Positions 52,137-60,442 of a stretch of 64,000 bases of DNA are shown piece by piece (within the stretch, counting starts at the first letter, position 1; every line of letters starts with the position of its first letter). The position numbers and the translations under genes are program-made. Source of the stretch: Paraburkholderia polaris (GTDB lineage Bacteria > Pseudomonadota > Gammaproteobacteria > Burkholderiales > Burkholderiaceae); the NCBI RefSeq assembly GCF_012927345.1, contig NZ_JABBGJ010000018.1, positions 62,001-126,000 on the forward strand, written 5' to 3'. The notes beneath the pieces were generated by a model. That model saw nothing but the letters and a program-made list of their open reading frames with translations. It searched no databases and was not told where the DNA came from.

Positions 52137-52210
52137 TGAAAGAGTCCATACGCATTGAAAACAGAACTCATAGCATCCGCTTTCAGGCTGTAAAGGGTAA
52201 GCTACGGATC

Positions 52211-52252
52211 AGTACAATTCGTACAAACTGTACCGAACGTGGAGCAGTACAG
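52211..52252. promoter_or_regulatory. Direct and inverted GTAC sites, likely MocR operator
   Basis: AGTACAA (52211-52217), CGTACAA (52220-52226), CTGTAC (52229-52234) and CAGTACAG (52245-52252) lie between the divergent EamA and MocR starts. Repeated short sites with fixed spacing are typical of MocR/PdxR proteins. Confidence 0.55.
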
Positions 52253-53692
52253 ATGGCGGAAAGCAATAGCAGTCGGGCACCCTCGGGCGCGCCAACCGGC
52301 ACGCGGGTCGGCACGGTGATGAACAGCTTGCGCGAGCGCATCGCGAGCCGTGCGCTGATGCCGGGTGCGCGCGTGCCGTCGATCCGTGTGATGACCGAGA
52401 CACTCGGCGTGTCGAAGTCGACCGTGGTGGAAGCGTACGACCGGCTGGTCGCGGAAGGGGTGATCGTCGCTCGGCGCGGTTCCGGCTTTTTCGTGTCCGG
52501 CCATGCGCCGCCGCTCGCGCTCGCCGATCTCGGGCCGCGGCTGGATCGCGAGGTCGATCCGCTGTGGCTCACGCGGCAGTCGCTGGAGGCCAGTGCGAAG
52601 GTGTTCAAGCCGGGCTGCGGCTGGATGCCGCCTTCATGGCTGCCGGAAGAGGGCGTGCGCCGCGCGTTGCGTGCCGTGGCGCGCGATCCGCAAGCGTCGC
52701 TCGCCGAATACGCGAGCCCGTGTGGTTTGCCCGCGCTGCGTCAGCAACTCGCCTGGCGGCTCGCGCAGCACGGCGTGGAAGCGCCGCCCGAGCAGATCGT
52801 GCTGACCGACGGCGGCACGCACGCGCTCGATCTTGTCTGCCGTTTTCTGCTCGAACCCGGCGACACGGTCCTGATCGACGATCCGTGCTACTTCAACTTT
52901 CAGGCGCTGCTGCGCGCGCACCGCGCCCGCATCGTCGGTGTGCCTTATACGCCGTCCGGGCCCGATCTGGCGGCATTCGAGCGGGCGCTGATCGAGCATC
53001 GCCCGCGGCTCTACGTGACCAATTCCGCGATCCACAATCCGACCGGCGCCACGCTTGCGCCGGCCATCGCACATCGGCTGCTGAAACTGGCGGGCGAGCA
53101 CAATCTGCTGATCGTCGAGGACGATATCTTCGCCGACTTCGAGGACGAACCGGCGCCGCGTCTCGCGGCGTTCGACGGTCTCGCGCGGGTGGTCTCGATC
53201 GGCAGCTTTTCTAAAACCCTGTCCGCAGCCGTACGCTGCGGCTACATCGCGGCGCGCAGCGAATGGGTCGAGCCGCTGGTCGATCTGAAGCTGGCTACGT
53301 CATTCGGTAACGGCCAGCTTGCGGCAAGCGTCGTGCATCGTCTGCTGGTGGACGGCACCTATCGGCGGCATCTGGAGTCGATGCGTGCGAAGCTCGCGGA
53401 CGCCATGGGCGAGACGATCAGGCGGCTGGGGTATGCAAGTCTTGAAGTGTGGACACGGCCACGCGCCGGTATTTTCGTGTGGGCGCGCCTGCCGGATGGG
53501 CTTGACGCTGCCGACGTCGCGCGTCACGCGTTAGCCGAGAGCGTGGTGTTCGCGCCCGGCAATGTGTTCAGCGCGTCGCAATCGGCGGCCGGCTTCCTGC
53601 GCTTTAACGTGTCGCAATGCAACCGGCCGAAGGTGTACGAGGCGCTGCAACGGGCGATGGACGTGTCGGCCGCCTCGAAGGAGCACGCCTGA
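52253..53692 (+). CDS. MocR-type regulator (GntR helix-turn-helix fused to PLP aminotransferase-like domain)
   Basis: A 479-residue fusion: GntR winged helix at about 20-80 (ASRALMPGARVPSIRVMTET, then LGVSKSTVVEAYDRLVAEGV) and a fold-type I aminotransferase-like domain from about 110. NSAIHNPTGATLAP and the PLP lysine in SIGSFSKTLSAAVRCGYI are present. ATG 52253 is chosen because the upstream frame runs through the operator region. It is divergent from the EamA exporter, the usual MocR arrangement with its target; PLP or an amino acid may be the effector. Confidence 0.92.
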   Translation: MAESNSSRAPSGAPTGTRVGTVMNSLRERIASRALMPGARVPSIRVMTETLGVSKSTVVEAYDRLVAEGVIVARRGSGFFVSGHAPPLALADLGPRLDREVDPLWLTRQSLEASAKVFKPGCGWMPPSWLPEEGVRRALRAVARDPQASLAEYASPCGLPALRQQLAWRLAQHGVEAPPEQIVLTDGGTHALDLVCRFLLEPGDTVLIDDPCYFNFQALLRAHRARIVGVPYTPSGPDLAAFERALIEHRPRLYVTNSAIHNPTGATLAPAIAHRLLKLAGEHNLLIVEDDIFADFEDEPAPRLAAFDGLARVVSIGSFSKTLSAAVRCGYIAARSEWVEPLVDLKLATSFGNGQLAASVVHRLLVDGTYRRHLESMRAKLADAMGETIRRLGYASLEVWTRPRAGIFVWARLPDGLDAADVARHALAESVVFAPGNVFSASQSAAGFLRFNVSQCNRPKVYEALQRAMDVSAASKEHA

Positions 53693-53716
53693 ACGCGTGC
53701 TCCTCGCGACGTGACA

Positions 53717-54796
53717 TTACTTGCACAGCAAAAGCAGGCGCTCCTGATCCGTGCAAGAGGAGCGCGGCTTCTGCACCGCTTGCGCGGCGGCGGCCGTCGC
53801 GCTGATCGCCGCACTCTTGTTCGCGAGACACGCGCGCAAATGTTTCTCCACCGGGCCGTAGTATTTCCATCCGCGCACGAGCGTCGGCAATTCGAGTTTC
53901 ACCTGCTTCCACTTCGGATGCCCGTGCTCCTGCAGATTGTCGAAGTTGGCGCAGAGCGAATCCGCAAAGTGATTCAGATTGCCGACGGTATCGCGCAGAC
54001 CGTAATCGTAGGTGACGAGAAAGGCCTTCACCGTCAACGTGGGGACGTCTTCTTTCAGCCAGTTCGGATAGCTGGTCGCGCGGAGCGTCGCGGGAAAGTA
54101 CGTCTGTTTCGCACGGGCGGTTTCGGGCGCGTTGGGATCCACCCTCAGAGGGCGGATCTGTTGCAGCAGTTCGGGATTCATGTCGTTGAACAGTTTCGCC
54201 GGCTGCCCGACCACGATAATTGCAACGTCCACCTTCTTGACGATCAACGCCGCCAGCGCGTCTTCATTACTCAGGTGCTGGACGTTCTGCTCGGGAATCG
54301 CCTGGCCGAACATCAGGTGATAGAGGGTCGTGGCGGTTTGAGCCGTGCCGCTGCCGAGGAGGCCGACGCTGATGCTCTTGTCCTTGATGTCGGCGAAGGT
54401 TTTCATCGGCGAGTCCGCGCGCACCACGACGTTAATTTCCTCGTCGTAGAGCGGCATGATGAGCCGTAACGGCCGGATTGCCGTGCCCGCATCCGCATTG
54501 CCCGCATTGGCCATGTCGATGTAGGCCTGATACACGTCGGATTGCACCAGCGCGAGCTTCACGCCCGGCTCGAAGCGCATGCGCTGTACGTTTTCGGCCG
54601 AGCCCTTCGACGCCATCACTTCCAGGTCGATGCCCGCTGGCTGCGCTACCCATTTCGACAGGTCCTGGCCGATCTGAATATATGTGCCCCGTTCCGGACC
54701 GGTGACGATCTTGTAGTGCGCAGGCTCGGCGTGAGCCAACGAAAACATGACCATCAGCACCAGCCCCAGCCATCCCGCCAGAAGTTTCTTCAGCAT
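53717..54796 (-). CDS. TAXI-family TRAP transporter solute-binding protein
   Basis: A 359-residue periplasmic protein. Signal peptide MLKKLLAGWLGLVLMVMFSL, cut after AHA; then HYKIVTGPERGTYIQIGQDL, VMASKGSAENVQRMRFEPGV, LYDEEINVVVRADSPMKTFA and SVGLLGSGTAQTATTLYHLM, as in the TAXI family. No 4TM/12TM fused permease gene is nearby, so it is an orphan subunit or has taken another role. Confidence 0.86.
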   Translation of the reverse strand: MLKKLLAGWLGLVLMVMFSLAHAEPAHYKIVTGPERGTYIQIGQDLSKWVAQPAGIDLEVMASKGSAENVQRMRFEPGVKLALVQSDVYQAYIDMANAGNADAGTAIRPLRLIMPLYDEEINVVVRADSPMKTFADIKDKSISVGLLGSGTAQTATTLYHLMFGQAIPEQNVQHLSNEDALAALIVKKVDVAIIVVGQPAKLFNDMNPELLQQIRPLRVDPNAPETARAKQTYFPATLRATSYPNWLKEDVPTLTVKAFLVTYDYGLRDTVGNLNHFADSLCANFDNLQEHGHPKWKQVKLELPTLVRGWKYYGPVEKHLRACLANKSAAISATAAAAQAVQKPRSSCTDQERLLLLCK

Positions 54797-55012
54797 GGTC
54801 TATCTACCTATCGGTCAGGGTTGAACAGCCTCTCGCGTCTGTACGCGCGAAGCACCGGTGAGCCGGCTTGCCATCGCATGTTCAATGCGTTGCGCGTGCC
54901 ATGTCCGTCTGTTGCCGCTCAGAGAGCATGCGATCGCCCATGCAATCGGGCGTGCCATGATTCAGGCCGTCAGCCAGAAAAATCGGTCTCGCAAGCGGTT
55001 ATGAAAAAGCGG

Positions 55013-56065
55013 CTATGAAATTCGGTATCCAAACGATTTATCGCCGACCGGACTTTCTATCGCGGCATGCGGCTTGAGCGGTGCCCAACCCGTCTCGCGA
55101 ATCACGTCTTCGAGGATCGTCTTCGCGGTGTCGTTGCCGGTGTCGATCGAGAGCGCCTCGTTGGCGTGCTGACGTGCGCAGCTCCACGACTGCTGCGCGA
55201 CACACGCTTGCGCTGCCTGCAACGCGGCGTCGCGGCGCGCGGTGAGCGGCTTCAATTCCGTTACCAGGCTTTGAGCGTCGCTATTGCCGGGTTGCAGCGT
55301 TTGCGCCGCGCCAAGCGCCGCTTGTGCCGCGGACAGATCGTTGGCGCGGAAGGCAAGACGCGCTGCCTGCAGCGCTTGCGCGGCATCGTGGAACTGCGGC
55401 GTGGCCGGTTTTACAGGCGCCGCTGCGGCCAACGGCGGTGCGACGGGCATGGACGGGATCGCCGGTGCGGGCTTGGCGGGGATGATGGGGGCAGCGGGCT
55501 TACTTGCAGTAGCCGGGCTCGTCGACTGAGAGGGTGTGTAGAGCGCGATCGTGCCGGTCGCCGTTCTGGCGTCCTGAACGTTGTCGGCGGTCTGCTCGGC
55601 GTTACTGTTCTGCGACTCGCGGTCGTCGCTGAATAGTGTATAGGCGACATACGCTAGTCCGATTGCGCCAATGGCCGCGATCGCGAGCAGCACCCAGCGC
55701 ATCGGGAGAGCGCGACGGCCGCCGGAATGCGGCGGATCGGCGAGCGGCGGATCGGCGCGCGGGGGAAGCGTCGCGAGTACCGGCAGTTGCATCGGGGGCT
55801 CGATAGGGGCGGCTTCGTCAGCGAGCGCTGTCTGCGCGGTGAGCTCGGTTTCGCTCGGCTGTGCCGGGTCGAAGCCGTTTTTCTGCGCCGTCTTGCTCAT
55901 GGCGCTGGCGCGGCTGCCGGGAATCACGGGGCGCTTGTGTGGGCCGGCGTCGAGTGGATGCACCGCGCCGCAATACGGACAGTAGTCGACTTGCCGATAC
56001 AGGGCGCCGCCGCAGCGTTTGCAGGGCATCGGGAAACTATGGCCGAGTATTGTCTGGGTGGACAT
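55013..56065 (-). CDS. Zinc-ribbon, single-pass membrane protein with Ala-rich repeat region
   Basis: A 350-residue protein of unknown function. An N-terminal zinc ribbon (CKRCGG ... CPYCGAVH, Cys15, 18, 29, 32) is followed by an acidic/Pro linker, one transmembrane helix (WVLLAIAAIGAIGLAYVAYT, about 125-144), an Ala/Pro/Ser-rich spacer, and a C-terminal helical region with TPR-like AAQALQAARLAFRANDLSAA. The Cys ribbon would face the cytosol and the helical part the periplasm. The ATG giving MSTQTILGHSFPMPC is preferred; the upstream frame looks non-coding. Confidence 0.7.
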   Translation of the reverse strand: MSTQTILGHSFPMPCKRCGGALYRQVDYCPYCGAVHPLDAGPHKRPVIPGSRASAMSKTAQKNGFDPAQPSETELTAQTALADEAAPIEPPMQLPVLATLPPRADPPLADPPHSGGRRALPMRWVLLAIAAIGAIGLAYVAYTLFSDDRESQNSNAEQTADNVQDARTATGTIALYTPSQSTSPATASKPAAPIIPAKPAPAIPSMPVAPPLAAAAPVKPATPQFHDAAQALQAARLAFRANDLSAAQAALGAAQTLQPGNSDAQSLVTELKPLTARRDAALQAAQACVAQQSWSCARQHANEALSIDTGNDTAKTILEDVIRETGWAPLKPHAAIESPVGDKSFGYRIS

Positions 56066-56226
56066 ACTGTGGACCCACCTGTGGAAATCAACGTCGTTAC
56101 GGCATGCTCCAGATCGTGTTGAGGCAGGAGCAATGTCCGCGGAAACCACGATCCACATGCGCTGGAGAGCCTTGGGACGCAAGTCCTCGCTTGCGGTGCT
56201 GCTGCTTGCAATATGTGGCGTTTCGA

Positions 56227-56250
56227 TGAGAACGTCAATCGACGTTCTCA
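56227..56250. promoter_or_regulatory. Perfect 10-bp inverted repeat
   Basis: TGAGAACGTC and GACGTTCTCA are exact complements around AATC. It lies 162 bp before the zinc-ribbon protein start. It could be an operator or a hairpin; no regulator is assigned. Confidence 0.45.
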
Positions 56251-56462
56251 CCTACTTCAGGTGCGTGAGGGCACGTTTGCAGGTACGACGAAACACTGCA
56301 TATGTCGGCAGAACGAGCAGGCGGATCTTTTTTTACGCCGCGCGCGTAGTTATGGCGCGCAGACCATGGTGCGATGGCGGAATCGGCAGAACGGAAGGGC
56401 GGCAATGAAAACAGAACGAGGTTGAAGCCCATGGCGTTCGACCTCGTCATCAAGCGCTTGCA

Positions 56463-56484
56463 GAAAAACGCTTGCAGGAAGCGT
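56463..56484 (-). terminator. Terminator of the DHA2 MFS gene
   Basis: On the minus strand ACGCTT and AAGCGT pair around CCTGC, followed by TTTTT. It begins 10 bp after the stop codon at 56494. A direct repeat CGCTTGCAG flanks the A/T run. Confidence 0.7.
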
Positions 56485-56493
56485 GATACGGGA

Positions 56494-58065
56494 TCAGTGC
56501 TTGCGCAGCGGATGATCCTTCAGAAGCCACGCGAGTGCGAAGGCCAGGACTACCACGCAGGCCGCCGACAGATACACTGTGTGCAACGCGCCGGCAAACG
56601 CCTGCAGATAATCGTCGCGCAACGCTTCAGGCAACTGGTGGATGGCCGCCGGCCCGAGCGCGTGCGGCAATTCGGTGTCGGGCGGAATCAACTTTTCCAG
56701 GCGCGCGGCGAGGCCGTTGGAAAACACCGCACCAAAACCGGCCACGCCGATCGAGCCGCCGATCGAACGGAACAGCGTCGCACCCGAAGTGGCCACGCCC
56801 ATGTGCTTGAATTCGACCGTATTCTGCACGGCGAGAATCAACACCTGCATCACCATGCCGAGGCCGAAACCGAGAATGCCCATGTAGATATACATCACAT
56901 GAATTGGCGTGTCGATCTGCAGGCGTGCGAGCAGCAGCATGGCGACGGCCACGAGGAACGTGCCGGCGATCGGGAACATGCGGTACTTGCCGATCTTGCT
57001 GATCACCCGGCCGGTCACCATCGACATCACGAACAGGCCGCCCATCATCGGCAACATCTGCATGCCGGCTTCCGTAGGCGTTGAGCCTTTGACCACCTGC
57101 AAATACAGCGGCAGGAAAGTGACCGAGCCGAACAGCGACACGCCGATGATGAAGCCGATCAGGCTGCTCAGCAAAAACGTGCGCTGTTTAAAGAGCTCGA
57201 GCGGCATGATCGGTTCAACGGCAGTGCGCTCCTCGTGGATAAAACCCCAGATCGCCACGAGCCCCATCCCTAACGTGAACCACAACTGCGGCGACGACCA
57301 CGGCAGGATCGTGCCGCCCTGGCTCGTAAACAGGATGATGCAGGTGAGCGCGCCGGCGAGAAACGCGGCGCCCATGTAGTCGATGGTGTGCTTCACGTGC
57401 CGGACGTGCGGTTTGAAGACCGCGCCGATTACAACCAGCGACATGATGCCGAGCGGCAGGTTGATGTAGAAAATCCAGCGCCATGACAGGTGCTCGACGA
57501 GAAAGCCGCCGAGCAGCGGCCCGACCACCGTGGCGAGACCGAACACGCCGCCGAATACGCCTTGGTAGCGGCCTCGTTCAGCCGGCGGAATCACGTCCGC
57601 GATAGCGGCCATCGTTACGACCAGCAGACCGCCGCCGCCGAGCCCTTGCAGCGCGCGCAGCACGATCAACTGGGTCATATCCTGGGCGATGCCGCATAGC
57701 GCGGAGCCGACGAGAAACACGACGATCGCCGTCTGCAGCACGATCTTGCGGCCGAACAGATCGCCGAATTTGCCGTACAGCGGCACGACGATGGTCGAGC
57801 TGAGCAGGTAGGCGGTCACCACCCATGACAGGTTGTTGAGCCCGCCGAGTTCGCCGACGATGGTCGGCAGCGCGGTCGAGACGATCGTCTGATCGAGCGC
57901 GGCGAGCAGCATGACCAGCAGCAACGCCGGAAACAACAGGCGGATCGGCGGGTGGTCGGTTGCCTGCGCGCCGGGCTGCGTATCTGGTGGCACACCAGGT
58001 TGCACATCCGGTTGCACGTCCGGCTGCATGAGCCCGGCGGGTTGGGGCGTTGTCGATTGGTTCAT
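56494..58065 (-). CDS. DHA2-family MFS drug efflux transporter (EmrB/QacA type)
   Basis: A 523-residue proton antiporter with 14 predicted membrane helices. Motifs: LDQTIVSTALPTIVGELGGL, VPLYGKFGDLFGRKIVL (motif A), LRALQGLGGGGLLVVTMAAI, and GPLLGGFLVEHLSWRWIFYI (motif C region). The N-terminal 40 residues are Gln/Pro/Asp-rich with short QPDV/QPG repeats. It is divergent from a TetR regulator 75 bp away, the standard arrangement for a repressed drug pump. No EmrA-type adaptor gene is adjacent. Confidence 0.92.
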   Translation of the reverse strand: MNQSTTPQPAGLMQPDVQPDVQPGVPPDTQPGAQATDHPPIRLLFPALLLVMLLAALDQTIVSTALPTIVGELGGLNNLSWVVTAYLLSSTIVVPLYGKFGDLFGRKIVLQTAIVVFLVGSALCGIAQDMTQLIVLRALQGLGGGGLLVVTMAAIADVIPPAERGRYQGVFGGVFGLATVVGPLLGGFLVEHLSWRWIFYINLPLGIMSLVVIGAVFKPHVRHVKHTIDYMGAAFLAGALTCIILFTSQGGTILPWSSPQLWFTLGMGLVAIWGFIHEERTAVEPIMPLELFKQRTFLLSSLIGFIIGVSLFGSVTFLPLYLQVVKGSTPTEAGMQMLPMMGGLFVMSMVTGRVISKIGKYRMFPIAGTFLVAVAMLLLARLQIDTPIHVMYIYMGILGFGLGMVMQVLILAVQNTVEFKHMGVATSGATLFRSIGGSIGVAGFGAVFSNGLAARLEKLIPPDTELPHALGPAAIHQLPEALRDDYLQAFAGALHTVYLSAACVVVLAFALAWLLKDHPLRKH

Positions 58066-58087
58066 GGCACCACGGCGTTGAAATTAA

Positions 58088-58103
58088 TTAATTCAGGGAT
58101 TAA
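58088..58103. promoter_or_regulatory. A/T-rich inverted repeat between pump and TetR genes
   Basis: TTAAT-TCAGGG-ATTAA lies in the 75-bp divergent gap and is a plausible TetR operator, or part of the overlapping promoters. Confidence 0.45.
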
Positions 58104-58140
58104 TATATGCGACATCGCTTCACACGTCAAATTGAATGCA

Positions 58141-58944
58141 ATGGCAAGGTCCCCGTCGAATGAACAGGAAGTGAAACGCGCGCCGCGCAGCACAGCCGCC
58201 GTGAAGGTGCGAAAGCTTTCGAAGCCGACGGCGTCAGCCGCTGTGGGCGGCGAATCCGCGAACGCCGCACCCGCACCCGCACCCGCACCCGCACCCGCAC
58301 CCGCACGGCGCCCCGGCAGGCCTTCGGGCTCGGCGCGCGGCCCGGAGCAGCGCAGCCGCCTGTTGGATGCCGCGCTCGCCTTGTTCGCGCGCCAGGGCAT
58401 CGTCGACACGACGCTCGGCGAGATCGCCCGCGAGGCGGGTTTCACGCCGGCGATGATGCATTACTACTTCAAGACGCGCGATCAACTGCTCGACGTGCTG
58501 ATCGACGAGCGCTTCGCTCCGCTACGCGCGGCGTTCGGCGTGCCATTTCAGGAAAATCCCGACGACCCCATGGCGGCAATCACGCAGCTCGCACAGCGTT
58601 TGGTGCAGGTGGCGAGCGACCACCCGTGGTTTCCGTCGCTATGGGTGCGCGAAGTGATCAGCGACGGCGGCCTGCTGCGCCAGCGCATGCACGAAAGGTT
58701 CGGCGACGCGCATCAGAAGGCGTCGCTGTCAGCCATCGTGCGCTGGCAAAAGGAAGGGCGCCTGAATGCGGGGTTGGAGCCGTCGCTGGTATTCGTCACG
58801 CTGCTAGGTCTGACGATTTTGCCGCTGGCCGCCTCGAAGCTGTGGCGTAACGATCCCGTGCGGCGCAATATCGGCAGCGAGGAGATCGCCCGGCACGTGG
58901 TGGCCTTGCTCGTGCAGGGCATCGGTCCGGGCAAGGCGGACTGA
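58141..58944 (+). CDS. TetR-family transcriptional regulator with (Ala-Pro) repeat
   Basis: A 267-residue repressor. A long basic and Ala/Pro-rich N-terminal tail (about 65 residues) precedes the TetR helix-turn-helix (LLDAALALFARQGIVDTTLG, then EIAREAGFTPAMMHYYFKTR). The C-terminal ligand domain begins near residue 115. An Ala-Pro run is encoded by seven perfect 6-bp units. It is divergent from the DHA2 pump and is its likely repressor. The A/T-rich sequence before ATG 58141 makes longer in-frame starts unlikely. Confidence 0.9.
   Translation: MARSPSNEQEVKRAPRSTAAVKVRKLSKPTASAAVGGESANAAPAPAPAPAPAPARRPGRPSGSARGPEQRSRLLDAALALFARQGIVDTTLGEIAREAGFTPAMMHYYFKTRDQLLDVLIDERFAPLRAAFGVPFQENPDDPMAAITQLAQRLVQVASDHPWFPSLWVREVISDGGLLRQRMHERFGDAHQKASLSAIVRWQKEGRLNAGLEPSLVFVTLLGLTILPLAASKLWRNDPVRRNIGSEEIARHVVALLVQGIGPGKAD
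58265..58306 (+). repeat. (CCGCAC)7 hexanucleotide repeat in the TetR gene
   Basis: Seven perfect copies of CCGCAC encode alternating Ala and Pro in the N-terminal tail. Unit changes keep the reading frame. Confidence 0.95.
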
Positions 58945-59000
58945 GGGCGGCACCAGATCATCGTGCGGCGGGAGGCGCTCGGGCGTAACGCCGTCTTGTT

Positions 59001-59019
59001 GCCCCGGCAGCGCCGGGGC
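59001..59019. terminator. Hairpin between convergent tetR and cytochrome c genes
   Basis: GCCCCGG and CCGGGGC pair around CAGCG between the two convergent stop codons. The stem is GC-rich; there is no T-run. Confidence 0.5.
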
Positions 59020-59030
59020 TATCCCTTCAG

Positions 59031-60428
59031 TTATGGGCCGCGAGGGGCGCTCTGCTGCGGCGCTTGAGCGTGAAGCGTCGCCCGAAGTTTCTTCACCGCC
59101 GACTCATCGACCGGCTCTGCCTGATTGCCCCAACTGCCGCGGACGAACGTCAGCACGTCGGCAACCTGCTGGTCGCTGAGCCGCCAGCCGAAATCCGGCA
59201 TGGCGAGCGGCGCAGGCATTGCGGACGACGACGGCATCTTCGAACCGGTCAGCACGATGTGAATCAGCGAGGCCGGATCAACCGCATTGACGACAGGGTT
59301 GCCTGACAGCGAGGGGAAGGTCTGTCCGGCGCCCGCGCCGTCCGAGCGGTGGCAGGCATTGCAGTTGTCGAGGTAGATCGCGGCGCCGCGCGCGTGCAGG
59401 TCGCCGGCACGCAGCGCGCGCGTGGCGCTCGCGGCTTCGTCGGCGCTGACGGGCGGCCCCGGGGCGAGGTCTTCGGGCGTGAGGCTCTTCAGATACACCG
59501 CGATGGCCTTCAGGTCGGCATCGCTCAGATGTTGCGTGCTGTCGTTCACCACTTCCGTCATGGCGCCGAACGCCGCAGTATGGGCGCCGCGCCCGGTCTT
59601 CAGAAACGCCGCCAGTTCCTCCGTCGACCAACCTGCGAGCCCGGTGCCGAGGCCGTCGGCGAGGGATGGCGCGTTCCAGCCGGCGAGCGTGGCGCCGCTC
59701 AGGTAGCGTTTGCCGTCCTGCTCGCTGAAGGCTTTTTCCTGACCTGTCGCGCCGTGCGGCGTATGGCATGCGCCGCAATGGCCGAGCCCCTGCACGAGAT
59801 AGGCGCCGCGATTCCATTCGACGCTCTTCGACGGATCGTTGCGGTAAGGCGTATCGGCTTTCAGATACAGCAGGTTCCAGCCGATCATCAAAGCTCGCAC
59901 ATTGAGTGGAAATGGCAATTGGTTCGGACGCGCGGGTTGATTTACCGGCGCGACGCCCTCCATGAAATACGTGTAGAGCGCGTCCATGTCGTCGCGCGAC
60001 AGAATCCGGAACGACGGATAGGGCATCGCCGGATAGAGATGCCCGTTGCGTTTCGAGTTGCCGCGGCGCACCGCGTCGTCAAACGCCTGGAAGCTGTAAC
60101 CGCCGATGCCGGTGTCTTTGTCGGGCGTGATGTTGGTGGAGTAGATCGTGCCGAACGGCGTTTCCATCGGCAGGCCGCCCGCGAATGGCTTGCCGCCCGG
60201 TGCAGTGTGGCAGGCGGCGCAATCGCCCACGCGGGCCAGATAGGCGCCGCGCTGCACGAGGCTGTTGGCTGCCGGTGTGCCTGGGGAGGCCCGGGCGGCG
60301 GGTGGGATAGGAGCTGTTGTGGTTGCGGCCGCCTGGCCGTATGCAAGGCGCGCCGCCGATAAAAGCGCCAGCGATGCCGCCGCCGTGCAGACCGATATCG
60401 TTGTCCGAAGCCGGGGAGAGTTTTTCAT
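59031..60428 (-). CDS. Tri-haem cytochrome c subunit of a membrane sugar/alcohol dehydrogenase
   Basis: A 465-residue periplasmic electron-transfer subunit with signal peptide and three CxxCH haem sites: CAACH (Cys70-His74), CGACH and CNACH, in the spacing of gluconate 2-dehydrogenase/alcohol dehydrogenase cytochrome subunits. It would pass electrons from the flavin subunit to ubiquinone. Its start lies 14 bp after the flavin subunit's stop; ATG 60428 has GAGGAC upstream, and an in-frame start six codons earlier overlaps that gene. Confidence 0.92.
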   Translation of the reverse strand: MKNSPRLRTTISVCTAAASLALLSAARLAYGQAAATTTAPIPPAARASPGTPAANSLVQRGAYLARVGDCAACHTAPGGKPFAGGLPMETPFGTIYSTNITPDKDTGIGGYSFQAFDDAVRRGNSKRNGHLYPAMPYPSFRILSRDDMDALYTYFMEGVAPVNQPARPNQLPFPLNVRALMIGWNLLYLKADTPYRNDPSKSVEWNRGAYLVQGLGHCGACHTPHGATGQEKAFSEQDGKRYLSGATLAGWNAPSLADGLGTGLAGWSTEELAAFLKTGRGAHTAAFGAMTEVVNDSTQHLSDADLKAIAVYLKSLTPEDLAPGPPVSADEAASATRALRAGDLHARGAAIYLDNCNACHRSDGAGAGQTFPSLSGNPVVNAVDPASLIHIVLTGSKMPSSSAMPAPLAMPDFGWRLSDQQVADVLTFVRGSWGNQAEPVDESAVKKLRATLHAQAPQQSAPRGP

Positions 60429-60442
60429 GCTCTGCGTCCTCG

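Larger units (their letters stand above)
56066..56493. other. Intergenic region with inverted repeat and terminator
   Basis: No gene in 428 bp. It contains a perfect inverted repeat at 56227-56250 and the terminator of the MFS gene at 56463-56484. A short tRNA-D-arm-like string near 56374 is not part of a tRNA. Confidence 0.5.

Noticed and set aside
56372..56400. TGGCGGAATCGGCAGA-like string resembling the D-arm of a leucine tRNA
   Set aside because: No acceptor, anticodon or T arm can be folded from the flanking sequence.
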